Source: Phorcus lineatus (Eukaryota > Mollusca > Gastropoda > Trochida > Trochidae). From it: a stretch of 64,000 nucleotides of DNA. The position numbers were made by a program, and so were the translations under genes. The stretch covers positions 45,471,877 through 45,535,876 of the forward strand of contig OV121081.1 of the NCBI GenBank assembly GCA_921293015.1, read 5' to 3'. Numbering within the stretch: position 1 is the first letter of the stretch; every line of letters begins with the position of its first letter. Below, in pieces: positions 10,712 through 22,180 of this stretch. The notes beneath the pieces were generated by a model. The model had not been told where the DNA came from, did no database searches, and worked only from the letters and a program-made list of their open reading frames with translations.

Positions 10712-10950
10712 TACCTAGCGGCTGCTAGTATTATTGCAGGGAGTAAGCCCGCAACACCATTGTGGCTATGCATTGCGGTGAAACCTGCGAGCATCGGCTG
10801 GAACTAGCGAACCATGGGTGGTACGGCGCTGATTTTCAGTGTTGCATTGCACTCTACTGCAGAAAAAGTTGCCAAGCCCCTGGCGGGATTCGAACCACGG
10901 ACCTTCTGATCCGAAGCCGAACGCGCTAACCACTGCGCTATCCCGCCCCC
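10712..10950 (-). mobile_element. SINE family 1, tRNA-derived
   Basis: Read on the minus strand, it starts GGGCGGGATAGCGCAGTGG, with a pol III A box (TAGCGCAGTGG) and B box (GGTTCGAATCC) about 40 bases apart. The intervening CTTCGGATCAGAAGG is the anticodon-loop sequence typical of tRNA-Arg(UCG). A body of about 170 bases follows, containing GCGAGCATCGGC on the plus strand. This copy lacks the usual 3' tail AACTCACCTCACCTC. It is a SINE, not a tRNA gene: the acceptor stem does not close and the body is shared with seven or more other copies here. Confidence 0.85.
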
Positions 10951-13900
10951 TGGGACATTAACATTTTATTATTTTCCTGCATTTGTCTCGTTAAGAAGAC
11001 ACTGCATTATACGAATTGGATGGGTGAACAGTAAAACTGAATGTTACTAGAAATCATAGTTTGATTGTTAATTTGAGCAATCTGTTTTCTATATTGGAAC
11101 GTATAGATTTTTTCATAAGATATGCATAACACATTATTCGATGTTTTCAAGTAAGGCTTCTTTAATTTGTTTAGAACCTTACTGATAAGCTTTTTCCTAA
11201 TGTTAATGACAATGACACACCTTTAACATTTAGTATATTATGTTCATTTTATCTAAATCAATCTCCTTTCGTCAAACCTGGCTTATGTAATGTCAATATC
11301 ATTTTACGGCGTCAACAAATTTCTTAAAATGTGAAAAATATATAAGGCAAATCCCAAATGACAGTAACAGAGATCTTATTTGCATAAATCTTCTAACCTT
11401 GTTGGTATATGATAACAATTTGTATGTGAAAACCATAGTTGTTATGATTTGTGATGTTAACTACTAAGTAGTTTTCAATTCCAAATATCTAGTCCATCAA
11501 CAGCCTCCTGTTGGTCTGTGTAGGATGTAGCTGTGTTACGTTGTTGTGTAATATTTCATAAAACCGAAAAAAAGTAAGTCAGAAATCTAAAAAATTATCT
11601 GAAGTTAGTCTCGTTGTGATGTTTACAATTTGATGTTACATTGTTCTCGATGAGATTTTTATGCTCATGAAGATGCTTATTTATCCCAAACGGTTTTCAG
11701 CTTTACCTGCAACTTGAAAATAATTTACATAATAGAATGTTCAGACACAAATGAATATTCATTCAACACATTCCAAATGTCACACAAATACTTACATGGC
11801 TTAAAAGAAGCCACATCATAGAGCAGAGTTGCTTAATGAATGTGACATATCTTATGAATTACCTTTGGACACTTAACACAAACTTTTCTTTTTTCCTAAT
11901 ACCATTATACTGCTGTATGAATTAACTTAGTAATCAAATTATGATGATTTAGTCTACCTATAATTATGACTGTTCACTGAAGAAAATACTTTCTCTTGTT
12001 TTTCAGAAGAAATACATTGGCGACTTAAATTTCTCAACCAGCCATCACAGTTTCTGGAATATTTAGACAATTTTTTTATTTCACTTTACTGACATATCTT
12101 TTTAAGTGATGTCTTTCATGGAATATTTTTATAGGTCTTATTTGTCTATGCTTTCAAGGTTTTTGAAGATGTTTATATATCAAAATCGTATGCTTCCCTG
12201 TTAGTTTCTTATTCTGCAGTTGGTACTTTCTTGCAGGAAGCTAATTCACAGGATGTATGTCAATCGCATGCATAAAAATAGTTTCACTTAATGAAGCAAA
12301 CATGACAGTTAGATTTGACAGCTCTCAGCAAAATATTATTCTCCAACCACAGTGGTTGCTTCACATAAAACAATAATAGTTGCTAACAGATAATGAAAGG
12401 TATTGTTTGATGATTTACAAAGTTATGTTGAACCATGACAACCTTAACCAGTGGTTGTGAAGTAATATATCTCTTCATGCAAATACATTACTGAAAATCT
12501 AACACTACACTGCAAATCTTGTCATCAACTATGCATCAGTCACAGTTACATGTACTAGGCTAGGATGTTTAAAAGGTATGTCATAAATCAACTTTCAAGA
12601 CGTTTGATTTTAAGGCAGTTGTTTTTTGTAATGGTGACTACCGTTAATGTGAATATTTGTTATAAATGATATCTGAACGTGTCTTCAAATTCTAAAATAA
12701 TCTGCATCCAACTATGCATCAAATACAGGAGGTGTGTTTGAACACTTTGTAATATATGATATTTTATTTCGGAAACAAACATGAATTCAATAAATATTGT
12801 ATACATTGCACCGCATGAAGAGTTATTTTTACCACATAGCCTCAGGTCATTTAGTCAGTTTTGCATTTGACAGCAGGATCATCGTTCAGGATTAAGTTTG
12901 CACTGTGATTATTAGAAAATGGAAATATTACGTAAGTATTTGTTTAACATATAGATAGATTTTTCATGTCAATAAGTAAGTTTTAGAAGAACATAACCCT
13001 AATCCAAATGATGCATTTTCTTGGATTGAAATATGAAATACATATTTGTTGCAAATTAGCGAATAATCAATATCGTTTTTTTAGAAAGTAAGTATTTGGC
13101 TTGTGCGGTGCTCACATGTTTTCTTATTAGTAATTAGTCGGAGATAATCAACGCTATTTGATTGTACATGGGAAATGAATGGAGTATCCCCTTTTGAGAG
13201 AAAATGATAATGACAAAGAGTACAGATTTTTTAACTTGCCTGGTAGAAAAATAGTGTGAATTAGAGAATATGGCATCTGACCTCAGGCAACAAGTAAACG
13301 TTTTAAAAAAGCAAAATGACTTCTGTTTTATAGATCTGAAATGGCAGCGAATCATCATGGATCAATCATTCCCTTAAGGCGATGGTGTATTTTAAGGAGG
13401 AATTTTATTCTTCTTTAATTTTTGGATGACGTCAATCATTTCCCCAAACAATTTACCACTAAAATTCTTCTGTATTGAAATAATTAATTTTCATGTAATC
13501 GATAAAAGCTATTTTTGAAAATATTATGCTTAAGAGTACAATAAGGACTGCTTATGGGTAAAGGAAACTGGTTCTTTGTTTCAATGTGCTTATTTCTTGA
13601 AGTAATTTCTAAAACTGCATTAAACTTTTGACTCGGCAAATCGCTCACCTATTAAATTCGAATAGGTATGGTTACGATATGATTCATCCCTCATTACCTT
13701 ATTTGAATCTTCAGATATTTTGTCATATTTGAAGTTTATAATATGTTTTCATATGTATAAGCAATAATGATCCATGTTAATTCTGGAACTGAGAAAAATA
13801 TAACCTTTACATATTAATTAAAAGAGTAAAGAAATAATAAACATGTACATTATTACATCTTTTCCACATTGACTACGGGTAATTATTTAAACACTTTTCG

Positions 13901-15440
13901 TATAACTTCTTGTATCTTTTTTCCACGAAAAAAACGCAATCTGTTTTCCTGCCTACATACAAACAAATAGGTGATCGATTTTGATGCCATATTCAATGAG
14001 GTTGTAATTTCATCCAATTCCGAGTTTCCAAGATTTTTATTTAAATTATCCTAGCTCCATATCGAATCGATAGGTCTCCGTTTGAATAGTTCATAATCGT
14101 TTGATGACTGTAATGAATAAAATCTATGAAGGCAAAAGAGGAAATCAACATCATATACCATAAAACAACAGCTGGAAAGGAATACATCATGCATTACTAT
14201 CTGGAGGAAAACAAATTGTCAGCTGTCAACATTACTAATTATAAATTTCAACTGTAGAAAACAAATTCATTTTATGGTATTATCTTTTAATCTTTCTTTG
14301 TTTATCGATGATTTAAATCATTTTGTTTGTTAATTGTCTTTCTTACTGAAATAAACGTTGATGAGCTTTAAAATCATATTGTTGATTTGTCGCCAAATAA
14401 GATGCAAGAGATAATTGAGTTAAAAATACTGATTTGACTTTTTGCTGTTTTTGTGACACAAAATAAACTTAAATCAAACATTCAGCTTGTAAGGAATGAA
14501 TGATGAACGTTATGTACCTCCAACAATGTAGAGGTAATTCGTAATTAATTAAATTTTGTGAACTAATACCTGTGAGGTAACTGCGTACGGTTCATTTTCC
14601 ACACATTCCGCCCGAAATGTGGATTTTCACCAAAATGAAGAAGTATCAGAATATTCAATCTGCAACAACCTATAGAGACATATATATCCACCAATGGCTT
14701 AATCAGAAATACTTCAGATAATAGAAAGACGTGTTATGTCCTTCCACATGGCTACATCAGATCACTTAGAAATTTGCTACCGTATCAATTTCCACTAGGC
14801 TGAAAATTAGTCCAATGATAAGCACACATTCATGAATGATGCATATACCATTTTACTAGTTGGCATAAATATGAATGTCTAGTCACAAAAATGTTAAGTT
14901 CCTAGGACTTAACATATCTAATAATTGCATTGAAACTTGATATACGTCATGATGACAAATAAGTGTAAGAAATATTGCTCTCTAAAGGTGAATAGATGGA
15001 TGCATTAGAATAATTCCATACTTTCATCCATGATATATCTCTCCACAACAGTGAGTATTGACGCACAAATACACACACTTTTATCAAATAAATGCTCAAG
15101 TTTTACGTTATGAAGGTGACTAAAACATCTGAATCTCTTAAGGATGTCCGTCCCTCAAATTTAAAGTATCAAACTTTTTTCCTAACTTGTTTTTTCAAAA
15201 GTTTCGTGTATCTGCTTGAAATATCAACCCCAAAAAATGGGGGTTAGTGTGGGTTTTTTCGAGATATTTGAAGACAAAGATCCCTTTGTCAGTCAGAGAT
15301 TTAACATGGGAGTCAATGGGGAAATGATGACCTTTTTTGAGAAATCTTAAATTTAAACTAGTTCCTGTATTAAACTTTTTTTAATATGAAAGCATGTTTG
15401 AGTTAACAGAAAAAAGTATAAAGTATATATAGTACTGTGT
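10951..15440. other. Long AT-rich stretch, nothing recognised
   Basis: I see no transposon termini or coding similarity over 4.5 kb. The only open frame above 70 codons (13134-13358, minus) has no recognisable motif. The stretch is consistent with an intron or unique intergenic DNA and is one of the longest repeat-poor tracts in the window. Confidence 0.45.
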
Positions 15441-15514
15441 GACCGCAATGCATAGTAACAATAGTGTCTCCTCGGATACTACATGTAGACTTGAGATGGG
15501 TGTAACGCATGCTC

Positions 15515-16246
15515 AAACTGAATGACAACAAGACAGAAGCTTTGCTTGTTGGTCGCCCAAATGCTCGATCACAAATTGAAGATGACTCAATTCAAATCGG
15601 CGATTCCACCATTCACTTCTCAAATTCTGTCAAGGACCTCGGATGTCACATTGACGCTGATCTGTCCATGGATATACACATAAGCAATGTGTGTAAAACC
15701 TGTTTCTTCCATCTGAGAAACATCAGTAACATGAGACACTCGCTATCAACAGAGGCAGCCCACGCACTTGTAAGATCGTTAGTCCTATCAAAACTGGATT
15801 ACTGCAACGCTCTGTTCTACGGTTTACCAGCATCCTCACTTGACAAGCTCCAGCACGTGCAAAATACTGCAGCGAGAATAGTATGCCGAGTGTCCAAGAG
15901 ATCCCACATCACTCCAGTCCTACAGTCACTACACTGGTTGCCGGTGCGGGCCAGGATCGAGTTCAAGATTCTGTGTCTTGCATACCAAATATATCACCAG
16001 CTTGCACCAGAGTATCTTTGTGAACTTTTGACACCATACCAACCAGGGAGAGACTTAAGATCAGCCAATCAACATCTGTTCCAAATCCCGAAGAGGAAAC
16101 TGAAGTCCTATGGCTTTAGATCTTTCAGCTACGGAGCCCCACAACTGTGGAACCAGCTACCAACTCACCTCAAACTTTCATCATCAATAGCAGCTTTCAA
16201 GAAAGCACTAAAGACTCATCTCTTCAAAGCCTATTTCAACTGCTGA
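15515..16246 (+). pseudogene. Reverse transcriptase C-terminal part of a non-LTR retrotransposon
   Basis: The open frame of about 244 codons reads KLNDNKTEALLVG, VKDLGCHIDADLSMD, LSKLDYCNALFYGLP, VQNTAARIVCR, HITPVLQSLHWLPVRARI and YGAPQLWNQLP in order. These are the standard blocks of the RT thumb and connection region of L2/CR1/Rex1-like elements. The catalytic palm (with the Y/F-x-D-D motif) and the endonuclease are absent, so it cannot be active. The frame is uninterrupted to a stop at 16244-16246, implying a fairly recent insertion. The ATG at 15509 lies in the target-site duplication, outside the element. The first LINE-derived codon is the Lys at 15515. Confidence 0.85.
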
Positions 16247-16356
16247 TAATCAACTTCGTCTCACCTTTACTTGTATATATGTATATATTGTAGCGCTTTG
16301 AGCATACTATATGTGTATGGCCTAGTAAGCGCTTAACAAGTACACTTATTATTATA
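15515..16356 (+). mobile_element. 5'-truncated L2/CR1-like LINE inserted in a SINE
   Basis: The segment begins abruptly inside the reverse transcriptase coding region. It ends in a 3' UTR with GTAGCGCTTTGAGCATAC and a TTATTATTATAA tail, as in L2/CR1/Rex1-type non-LTR elements. A short target-site duplication, ATGCTC, flanks it (15509-15514 and 16357-16362). A second, more decayed member of the same family with a similar tail lies at 33732-34127 on the minus strand. Confidence 0.75.
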
Positions 16357-16400
16357 ATGCTCTTTAAAGTTGCGTTAAAACCAAAATCACTTCGCCTCAA

Positions 16401-16942
16401 TTAAGACCTTTTAAACGTTTTCAGTGTGTGGCCTTTATGTAAATACTGGTCACACTCTTTATAACCAACGCGGAAAACCTAAACAAAAGTGCACCACTCG
16501 AGGTCGCCCAAACTTACATTGGTATATATAAAGTGAATATATCAGTAAATATTAAGATCTTGATAATATGTCAAAATGACCTTGTTTCGCACCGATTTGA
16601 CCATGGTTTGGACACTTACTAAATTTTCTTTTTATGGATTGTAACGTTTTGATGAAACCCCAAAAAAGTTCAGGAAACATGAATAAACATACGACTAACA
16701 CGTATGTCAAATAGAATTTTCATGAAAATATACGGTTTAGCGCTAACGGCGTTTTTGCGTCAAAGGCCATCAAATGTGACTGTGACGTCACTATCCAGTA
16801 ACGAAAATTTAACTATGAAAAACATGCTCTGTATGAATGACAAATTGATGTAAGGATTAAGTGAAAAAAGTTAAAAAATGTACATGTAAATGTAATATGT
16901 TTAGTTTTTAATTAAATACGAAATCTCATTGAAATAAAAGAA
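16401..16942. other. Unassigned stretch with a CRE palindrome
   Basis: No coding similarity was seen. A perfect TGACGTCA, the CREB/ATF consensus, lies at 16783-16790. Nothing nearby shows that it is a promoter. Confidence 0.35.
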
Positions 16943-17165
16943 ATATGCCACGTGCTCAAGTTCAATGAGAATGAATACCAAAAGAGAAAACAAATCCTCT
17001 TAATATAAAAAGAAGAAATCTACTTGATCAAAATTCATGAACAATGCCTTTAGTCAAGTTTCTTTGACTATTTTTTAATTTTCACTTCAATCAACTAAAC
17101 TGTTTGTGTCGAATTAGAATCATCATATCTTCACTGCCATTGGTGGTATGTTTTGAAGGTCATAA
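16943..17165. repeat. Low-copy duplicated block, partner at 1905-2120
   Basis: The best match is CATCATATCTTCACTGCCAT followed by TGGTGGTA (17122-17150), against the corresponding run at 2070-2098. Weaker matches include AAGTTCAAT near 16960. Orientation is the same in both copies, about 15 kb apart. Confidence 0.4.
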
Positions 17166-17727
17166 ACACGATTAACATGATTCGCGTAGCTTACACTTTA
17201 AAAATTTTGTTGTTCAGATTAAAAGCCTCAGCAGATGATACAGTGGTTTAAATTTAAATACATGATGAATAACACAAATCTAATTAGTTTAAAATCTTTG
17301 AGGAACCTATCAAGTAAATACAACACACAAATTTTCCTTAAAGCATGTATAATGCTTGAAAAATATTAGTTTTTAAACGTTTCTGAACAACTATCGGAAA
17401 GGTAAATGGTGATAAATATCACATCATATCTATATTTATCAATTGCAAATGTTTTTATATCAAATCAATATGAAATGAGGTTTATTTCTAGAAAAAAGGT
17501 AGTTCAAACTTTATTTCTATTTATATTAGTTTATGGGGAAAATAGAATACATCGTGGTTTTTTTGCAATCATATATTTGTCTTTTAATGATAACAAATAT
17601 GAAAGATTTTAAGTTAATAATACACGAGAAATCAGAGCAGAATAAATAAGAGTCACTGTCATCTAATGTTGATAGAACATTTGGTGATCAGTAAGATGTG
17701 TTGACCACTCTCATTTGTACATGGGAT
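17166..17727. other. No recognised feature
   Basis: AT-rich stretch. The open frame at 17406-17612 is low-complexity and hydrophobic, with no family signature. Confidence 0.4.
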
Positions 17728-17739
17728 TCAAAGAATCAA

Positions 17740-18049
17740 GGGGCGGGATAGCGGAGTGGTTAGCACGTTCGGCTTCGGATCAGGAGGTTCGTGGTTCGAA
17801 TCCCGCCAGGGGCTCGGCAACTTTGTCTGCAGTAGAGAACTGTTCTACACGCAGCCAGGTTTGGGTGCAATGCTACACTTAAATTCAGCGCAGTACCACC
17901 CATGGTTCGCTAGTTCCAGCCGATGCTCGCAGGTTTCACCGCAATGCATAGCCACAATGGTGTTGCGGGCTTTCTCCCTGCAATAATACTAGCAGCCGCG
18001 ATATAATTAAATAATCTTGAAAGCGGCTTTAAGCACCAACTCACCTAAC
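17740..18049 (+). mobile_element. SINE family 1, full-length with target-site duplication
   Basis: The copy starts GGGCGGGATAGCGGAGTGG and contains a B box (GGTTCGAATCC). It runs through the conserved body to the tail GCACCAACTCACCTAAC. A perfect 12-bp duplication, TCAAAGAATCAA, flanks it at 17728-17739 and 18050-18061. It is the most complete family member in the window and a good reference for the others. The tRNA-like head retains the Arg(UCG) anticodon-loop sequence CTTCGGATCA. The open frame of 76 codons inside it is meaningless. Confidence 0.92.
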
Positions 18050-18230
18050 TCAAAGAATCAAAAGCTTTCTCCTATCACATATAGACATCTAATAACGTGT
18101 ATGTATTTGTATTTTTAACATTAGAGGTGATCAATTAAAATTTTGCTCGGCCAGGCGCATATCTCTTTTCAACCAGTTACGGGTTTTTGACCATCAGGAT
18201 TGAAATTGCCTTTTCCTATTTAACAAACTA

Positions 18231-19666
18231 ACCTGAAGTACAAAATAATGTACACACACAAAGATTATCTTCTTCTGATATACTTTTCGACAAAATATTT
18301 CGTTTTTAATGTTTTGTCCTAATGTAACGAATGGAAACAATGAAAACATTGGAGGCGTATCAGTTGATGTAAAAGTGTTTTTTTTTCAGAAATCACCATT
18401 ATTTTCATTTGCATACGAATTGAGTATACAAAGCGACGAATTCGATTATTCACTACCCGTTTTACGAAAAAAGCAGAAGAAAAAGCCACGTTTAACAGCA
18501 GCAGAGCGAGAAAGAGTCATCGGATTATCAAAAGTGGGGGTTTCCAACTGCCAGATTCCTAGGACGTTCAGTTGCACCAGACAAACGATCATTCGACTCC
18601 TTCATCGCCTTCACCAGACCGGCCAGTCTTCTGACCTTCCTAAAAGCGGAAGACGGAGGGTTACAACTCCCGCAGTAGACCGATATCTGCGCACACTACA
18701 TCTGCGCAACAGATTCGTCACCATAATGTCAACGGCATCGACGGGGTTAGGGCACCATCAGCAGAAACACTGTCATCAGACGTGCTCGAGCTCCGGTATT
18801 CGAGCATAACAACCGTTCTGCGGAATGACCTTGATCCGCGAACATCGCCTCAACCAAGGCGCTAGGCAAGGATAGTGATTCGCTGGCAACGGCGTTGATT
18901 GGGCAAGAGTGATCTTCAGCGAAGAAAGTCGACCCAACCTGATCCAAAAAGACGGCAGATTGAGAATATACAGACTTATGCAGCCTGTGTCTAAGAAATT
19001 GTATACTATGGCTGTGGTAGCGCTATGCCCGTGGCGGGATATGCAGCGACCAGAAAACAGATTTTGTTACACTTCGCCAGGCCCTTACAGCCAAGAAATA
19101 CAAGGATCGAGTTTTACAGCATGCGGTGGTCCCATTCATACAGATGCAGATTTTTCAAAGGTCAAAGCAAGACCACATACCAACAGAATCACCATGGACT
19201 TCCTAAACCGACAAAACATCCAGGTTTTGCTTTGGTCATCACGGTCCCCTGACTTATCACCGATCGAGCATTTATCAGACCATATGGGGAGACGACTTAG
19301 ACGTAGCCCACAGCAACCAGTCACCATACGAAAGCCGGAACAGACATTACACGAAGAGTGGAAACGTGTCAAGAGAGACGTCATCCGACGTCTAACCATT
19401 TCCATGAAAAGACCTCCCGATACTAACTCCGCTATTTATGAAAATCATACAACGTCATTTCGCCTTATATATCCAGTTAAATTTCCAAATACGCCCAAAT
19501 TGGACACAAACAGATATAAGGAAGTGATATGTTGAACAAAACACTCCAACATTGCCCTGCAATGCTTCAATAGTTTACTATTGATATTTAACTTATTAAA
19601 TGCTAGAAAGTCCTGTTTTCTTTGATCACCAAATTCCTGGGGTGTATATTCTTTTGTACTTCAGTT
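18231..19666 (+). mobile_element. Complete but inactive Tc1/mariner element
   Basis: The left terminus ACCTGAAGTACAAAATAATG and the right terminus (reverse complement AACTGAAGTACAAAAGAATA) are inverted repeats of about 26-28 bp. Each is flanked by TA (18229-18230 and 19667-19668), the target duplicated by this superfamily. The length of 1,436 bp suits a single-gene Tc1 element. The repeats differ at several positions, and the transposase inside is broken, so this is an old fossil. Confidence 0.85.
18430..19410 (+). pseudogene. Tc1-like DD34E transposase, frameshifted and catalytically dead
   Basis: The N-terminal frame (to 18730) gives LTAAERERVIGLSKVGVSNC and TIIRLLHRLHQTG, the paired helix-turn-helix DNA-binding domain of Tc1 transposases, then a GRRR hook. 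Frames shift repeatedly between 18735 and 18905. From 18909 the catalytic domain reads IFSEESRPNL, KVKARPHTNRITMDFLNRQ and SPDLSPIEHL. The first catalytic Asp (usually SDES) is Glu. The second (usually QDNARPH) is Val. The final Glu is intact. There are 34 residues between the second and third positions, which defines the DD34E group. Frameshifts and the two substitutions exclude activity. Confidence 0.88.
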
Positions 19667-19668
19667 TA

Positions 19669-21061
19669 TATTTGAGACTTTGAACAAGAGGCTTCCAAGA
19701 CAAAATATAGTAATCACCCCTTCAAATCGTGCGAACAACATGCCCTCCTTATCAATTCTATATCTATTCACAAAGAGAAACAACGTGACATTAAAGTGAA
19801 AATCTATCTAAATTCTATCATTATAATAATTTGTTTAATTTTTTTTTTTCAATTTATTAATAGTTATAATCGATTTTGGTCTTTTCAATCTTAAAACCCA
19901 CTCGATCATCCTAAAATAACAGCCTTATAGAGCAAATACTTATTCTTCAGTTATTGAAACATATTTACGTGGTAGTGAACTCGACAACAATCAAGACACA
20001 CTGTATTGAATTCTCATTAAAGCTGGACATGTTTTTCCTTGTTTGAAAAAAATGTGTTTCCCTAAATGTCGTGGGACGATAAATGTCTGAAAAGTAGGAA
20101 AATGATCGTATTTATTATAATAGATAAAGATAGTGATAAGATATCATAAGTGGGTGGCAATGCACTTTTGCTTGAAATGTACAGATAGTTTCCATTGCCA
20201 TCATCAACCGAGTGTCTTGCGTTTGAAAAACAGATTCTTCATGTTTTGATTTTGAAACAGAGATGAGTAATTACATAAACTTTCACATTTTCAAACATTG
20301 TATCAAGGGGTACTCATAAATATTTGCAAATTGTTTTAGCTCATTATGAAAAGAGCTAAAAGAAGTAGAATCTTAAGATTAAGTAGCATTGATATAAACT
20401 ACAAAGGCAGTTCTGTTTGAATTGTTATTTGGCCGACAAAAACATGATCTTTTCAGCGTTCTCGGTCAATGGTTGAAAAAACCTCTTCATATTTCTGCTT
20501 TGAGTAGCAGTTATTCAATTTTAAGTTATAGGCAAAACTTAAAGAAAAGAATGTGAAAAGCGTACTTAAACCTATGTGTTTTCTGTTTATGTCTGCAATG
20601 AGGGACGAATTTTATTGTTCTTACTGACATAAGAATGAAGAAAACAATGATGTGAGGGAACATTTACAAGACGCTAGACTAATTAGTGACACATTTAAAT
20701 AAAACATTTCTTAATCTAACCAGATGGAGTTAAAAATGGCAATTATCACCTTTGTCTTAAAATTTAACAGTCATTGATAGAGGATAACAAAGAATCATAG
20801 AACAGTGGTACAGGGAATACTAGTGAACGAAATGAATAAATATTGGGGCCATGATGATGCCAGTGCGATCATCAATATTATATTGGGTTGTTCCGTATTC
20901 GCATCCGTTCCAATGATAAAAGAGGCAGTTTCATTTGTTTGCAGCAATGTGATTGATGTATCCGAAAAGGAATTTTGATTTTCAAATTTTAGATAATATA
21001 CATAATAGATCATCTTAATAATCTATGATATTTGGTAGTGATAAATCGAGGTGCGAAGAAT
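19669..21061. other. AT-rich stretch, nothing recognised
   Basis: No element ends or coding similarity seen. A short minus-strand frame at 20795-21013 lacks motifs. Confidence 0.4.
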
Positions 21062-21155
21062 TTGAGCAATATGTTAATGTGACATAATCCCTTTTGTTTT
21101 TAAATAACTACATTTAAAAACAAAAGGGATTATGTCACATTAACATATTGCTCAA
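21062..21155. repeat. Perfect palindrome: 44-bp arms, 6-nt loop
   Basis: The arms are 21062-21105 and 21112-21155, with spacer AACTAC. The left arm starts TTGAGCAATATGTTAATGTG and the right arm is its exact reverse complement with no mismatch. No flanking duplication is seen, and the arms are not found elsewhere in the window. Identical arms mean a recent origin or active homogenisation. Possible explanations are replication template switching or a foldback element. A microRNA precursor is less likely, because animal precursors have mismatched stems and larger loops. Confidence 0.93.
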
Positions 21156-21438
21156 GGGGTAAACTCATAAGAGAGTGATTGTGTCAATCAGAAGACCAAC
21201 AAGGAAGAACCATGATGTCACCTGATTAGCATAATTTACAATATATCCTTGTACATTGTACGTATATTTTGTTATAAAAACGCTTGTAATGCGATGTTAA
21301 CGATCATATCGTTTCATCCCTGATGAGTCAATACTATTGACGAAATACTAGTATCGGATTATAATGATTCTTCAAACGACTATGTGAAGTATGTTATATT
21401 TAATCTATATGTGACCTTGCGTTTGAACCAATTCAATT

Positions 21439-21442
<4 letters not shown>
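21156..21442. other. No recognised feature
   Basis: Short AT-rich spacer between the palindrome and the (TA)n tract. Confidence 0.4.

Positions 21443-21497
<55 letters not shown>
21443..21497. repeat. (TA)n microsatellite
   Basis: Uninterrupted alternating A and T over about 55 bp. It is probably length-polymorphic. Confidence 0.97.
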
Positions 21498-21499
<2 letters not shown>

Positions 21500-22107
21500 G
21501 ACATACCATTCAAAGAAAGATTTGACTTCATTTCCACTTTGACTTTAATGTCTTTTTCATCACTTAATCTGCGACTTATATCATGTTACATCAAAGAATG
21601 GATATAAGTCTACTACACCGATATCCACACCTGACAAATGACTCTTGCACAAATCCAACCCTGTAATGTAAGCCTGGTTACAAGATTTAAATCAGCATTT
21701 GATATCTTTTGTAATTTGATCAAAGTAGAGACATCATTATCTTATTAAACACGAGGTTCTTCTTTATGCGTACGCAATATTTTGTCCTTTATTATCAAAG
21801 CTATTAGGCATTCAGTTACACGTAAAACGAATCGAAAAATATCTCTTGCTATGAACATAAAGTAACATGAACAGGCAAGAATAAGTCACGACCAACATAT
21901 CCCCAATCTGCAATCCGCAAAAGGCAAGAAATTAGTAAGAAAAACTGAAACAACTTTACACCTTTACTGCCCATAACTGAAATTTCAATCACCAGCATTT
22001 TGAACAGTCTACGAAAAGAACTGAATATTGTGACACGTTCTTTAGTGCCAAACAGTGAGTTAGGATCTCGATGTTTTCAACATTATCATATATATTAAGA
22101 GTATATA
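21498..22107. other. No recognised feature
   Basis: AT-rich sequence without supported features. Confidence 0.4.
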
Positions 22108-22160
22108 CGTATTAAAAACGTGGATAAAAATCATCCCAAAACGAGTGGACAGATCTAGGA
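22108..22160 (-). mobile_element. Repeat family 2 fragment
   Basis: Contains ACGTGGATAAAAATCATCCC and CGAGTGGACAGATC, matching the segment near 8370-8410 of the longer copy. Both ends are truncated. It lies immediately upstream of a MITE. Confidence 0.5.
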
Positions 22161-22180
22161 GAATATACACCTTTCACTCA

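Larger units (their letters stand above)
15441..16400 (+). mobile_element. SINE family 1 fragment split by a LINE
   Basis: The left part (15441-15514) has ACCGCAATGCATAGTAACAA, a SINE body motif, and then a degraded version of ATACTAGCAGCCGCGATAT. The right part (16363-16400) has GTTGCGTTAAAACC and ends CACTTCGCCTCAA, the SINE tail. The SINE consensus between them would read ...GTAATGCTCTTGAAAG, which is exactly where the LINE lies. The fragment lacks the tRNA-like head, so it was already 5'-truncated or has decayed. Confidence 0.65.

Noticed and set aside
641-17195. Shared 14-mer ATTCGCGTAGCTTA at about 642 and 17182
   Set aside because: A single short match is expected by chance in 64 kb, and the flanks do not align convincingly.
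17740-17815. Apparent tRNA-Arg gene
   Set aside because: A and B boxes and the anticodon-loop sequence are present, but the acceptor arms do not pair properly, a SINE body follows directly, and many copies share it.
18747-18947. Minus-strand frames within the Tc1 element
   Set aside because: They are shadows of the plus-strand transposase remains.
21062-21155. Classical microRNA precursor
   Set aside because: The stem is fully paired over 44 bp with a 6-nt loop. Metazoan precursors normally have bulges, so I call it a palindrome of unknown origin.
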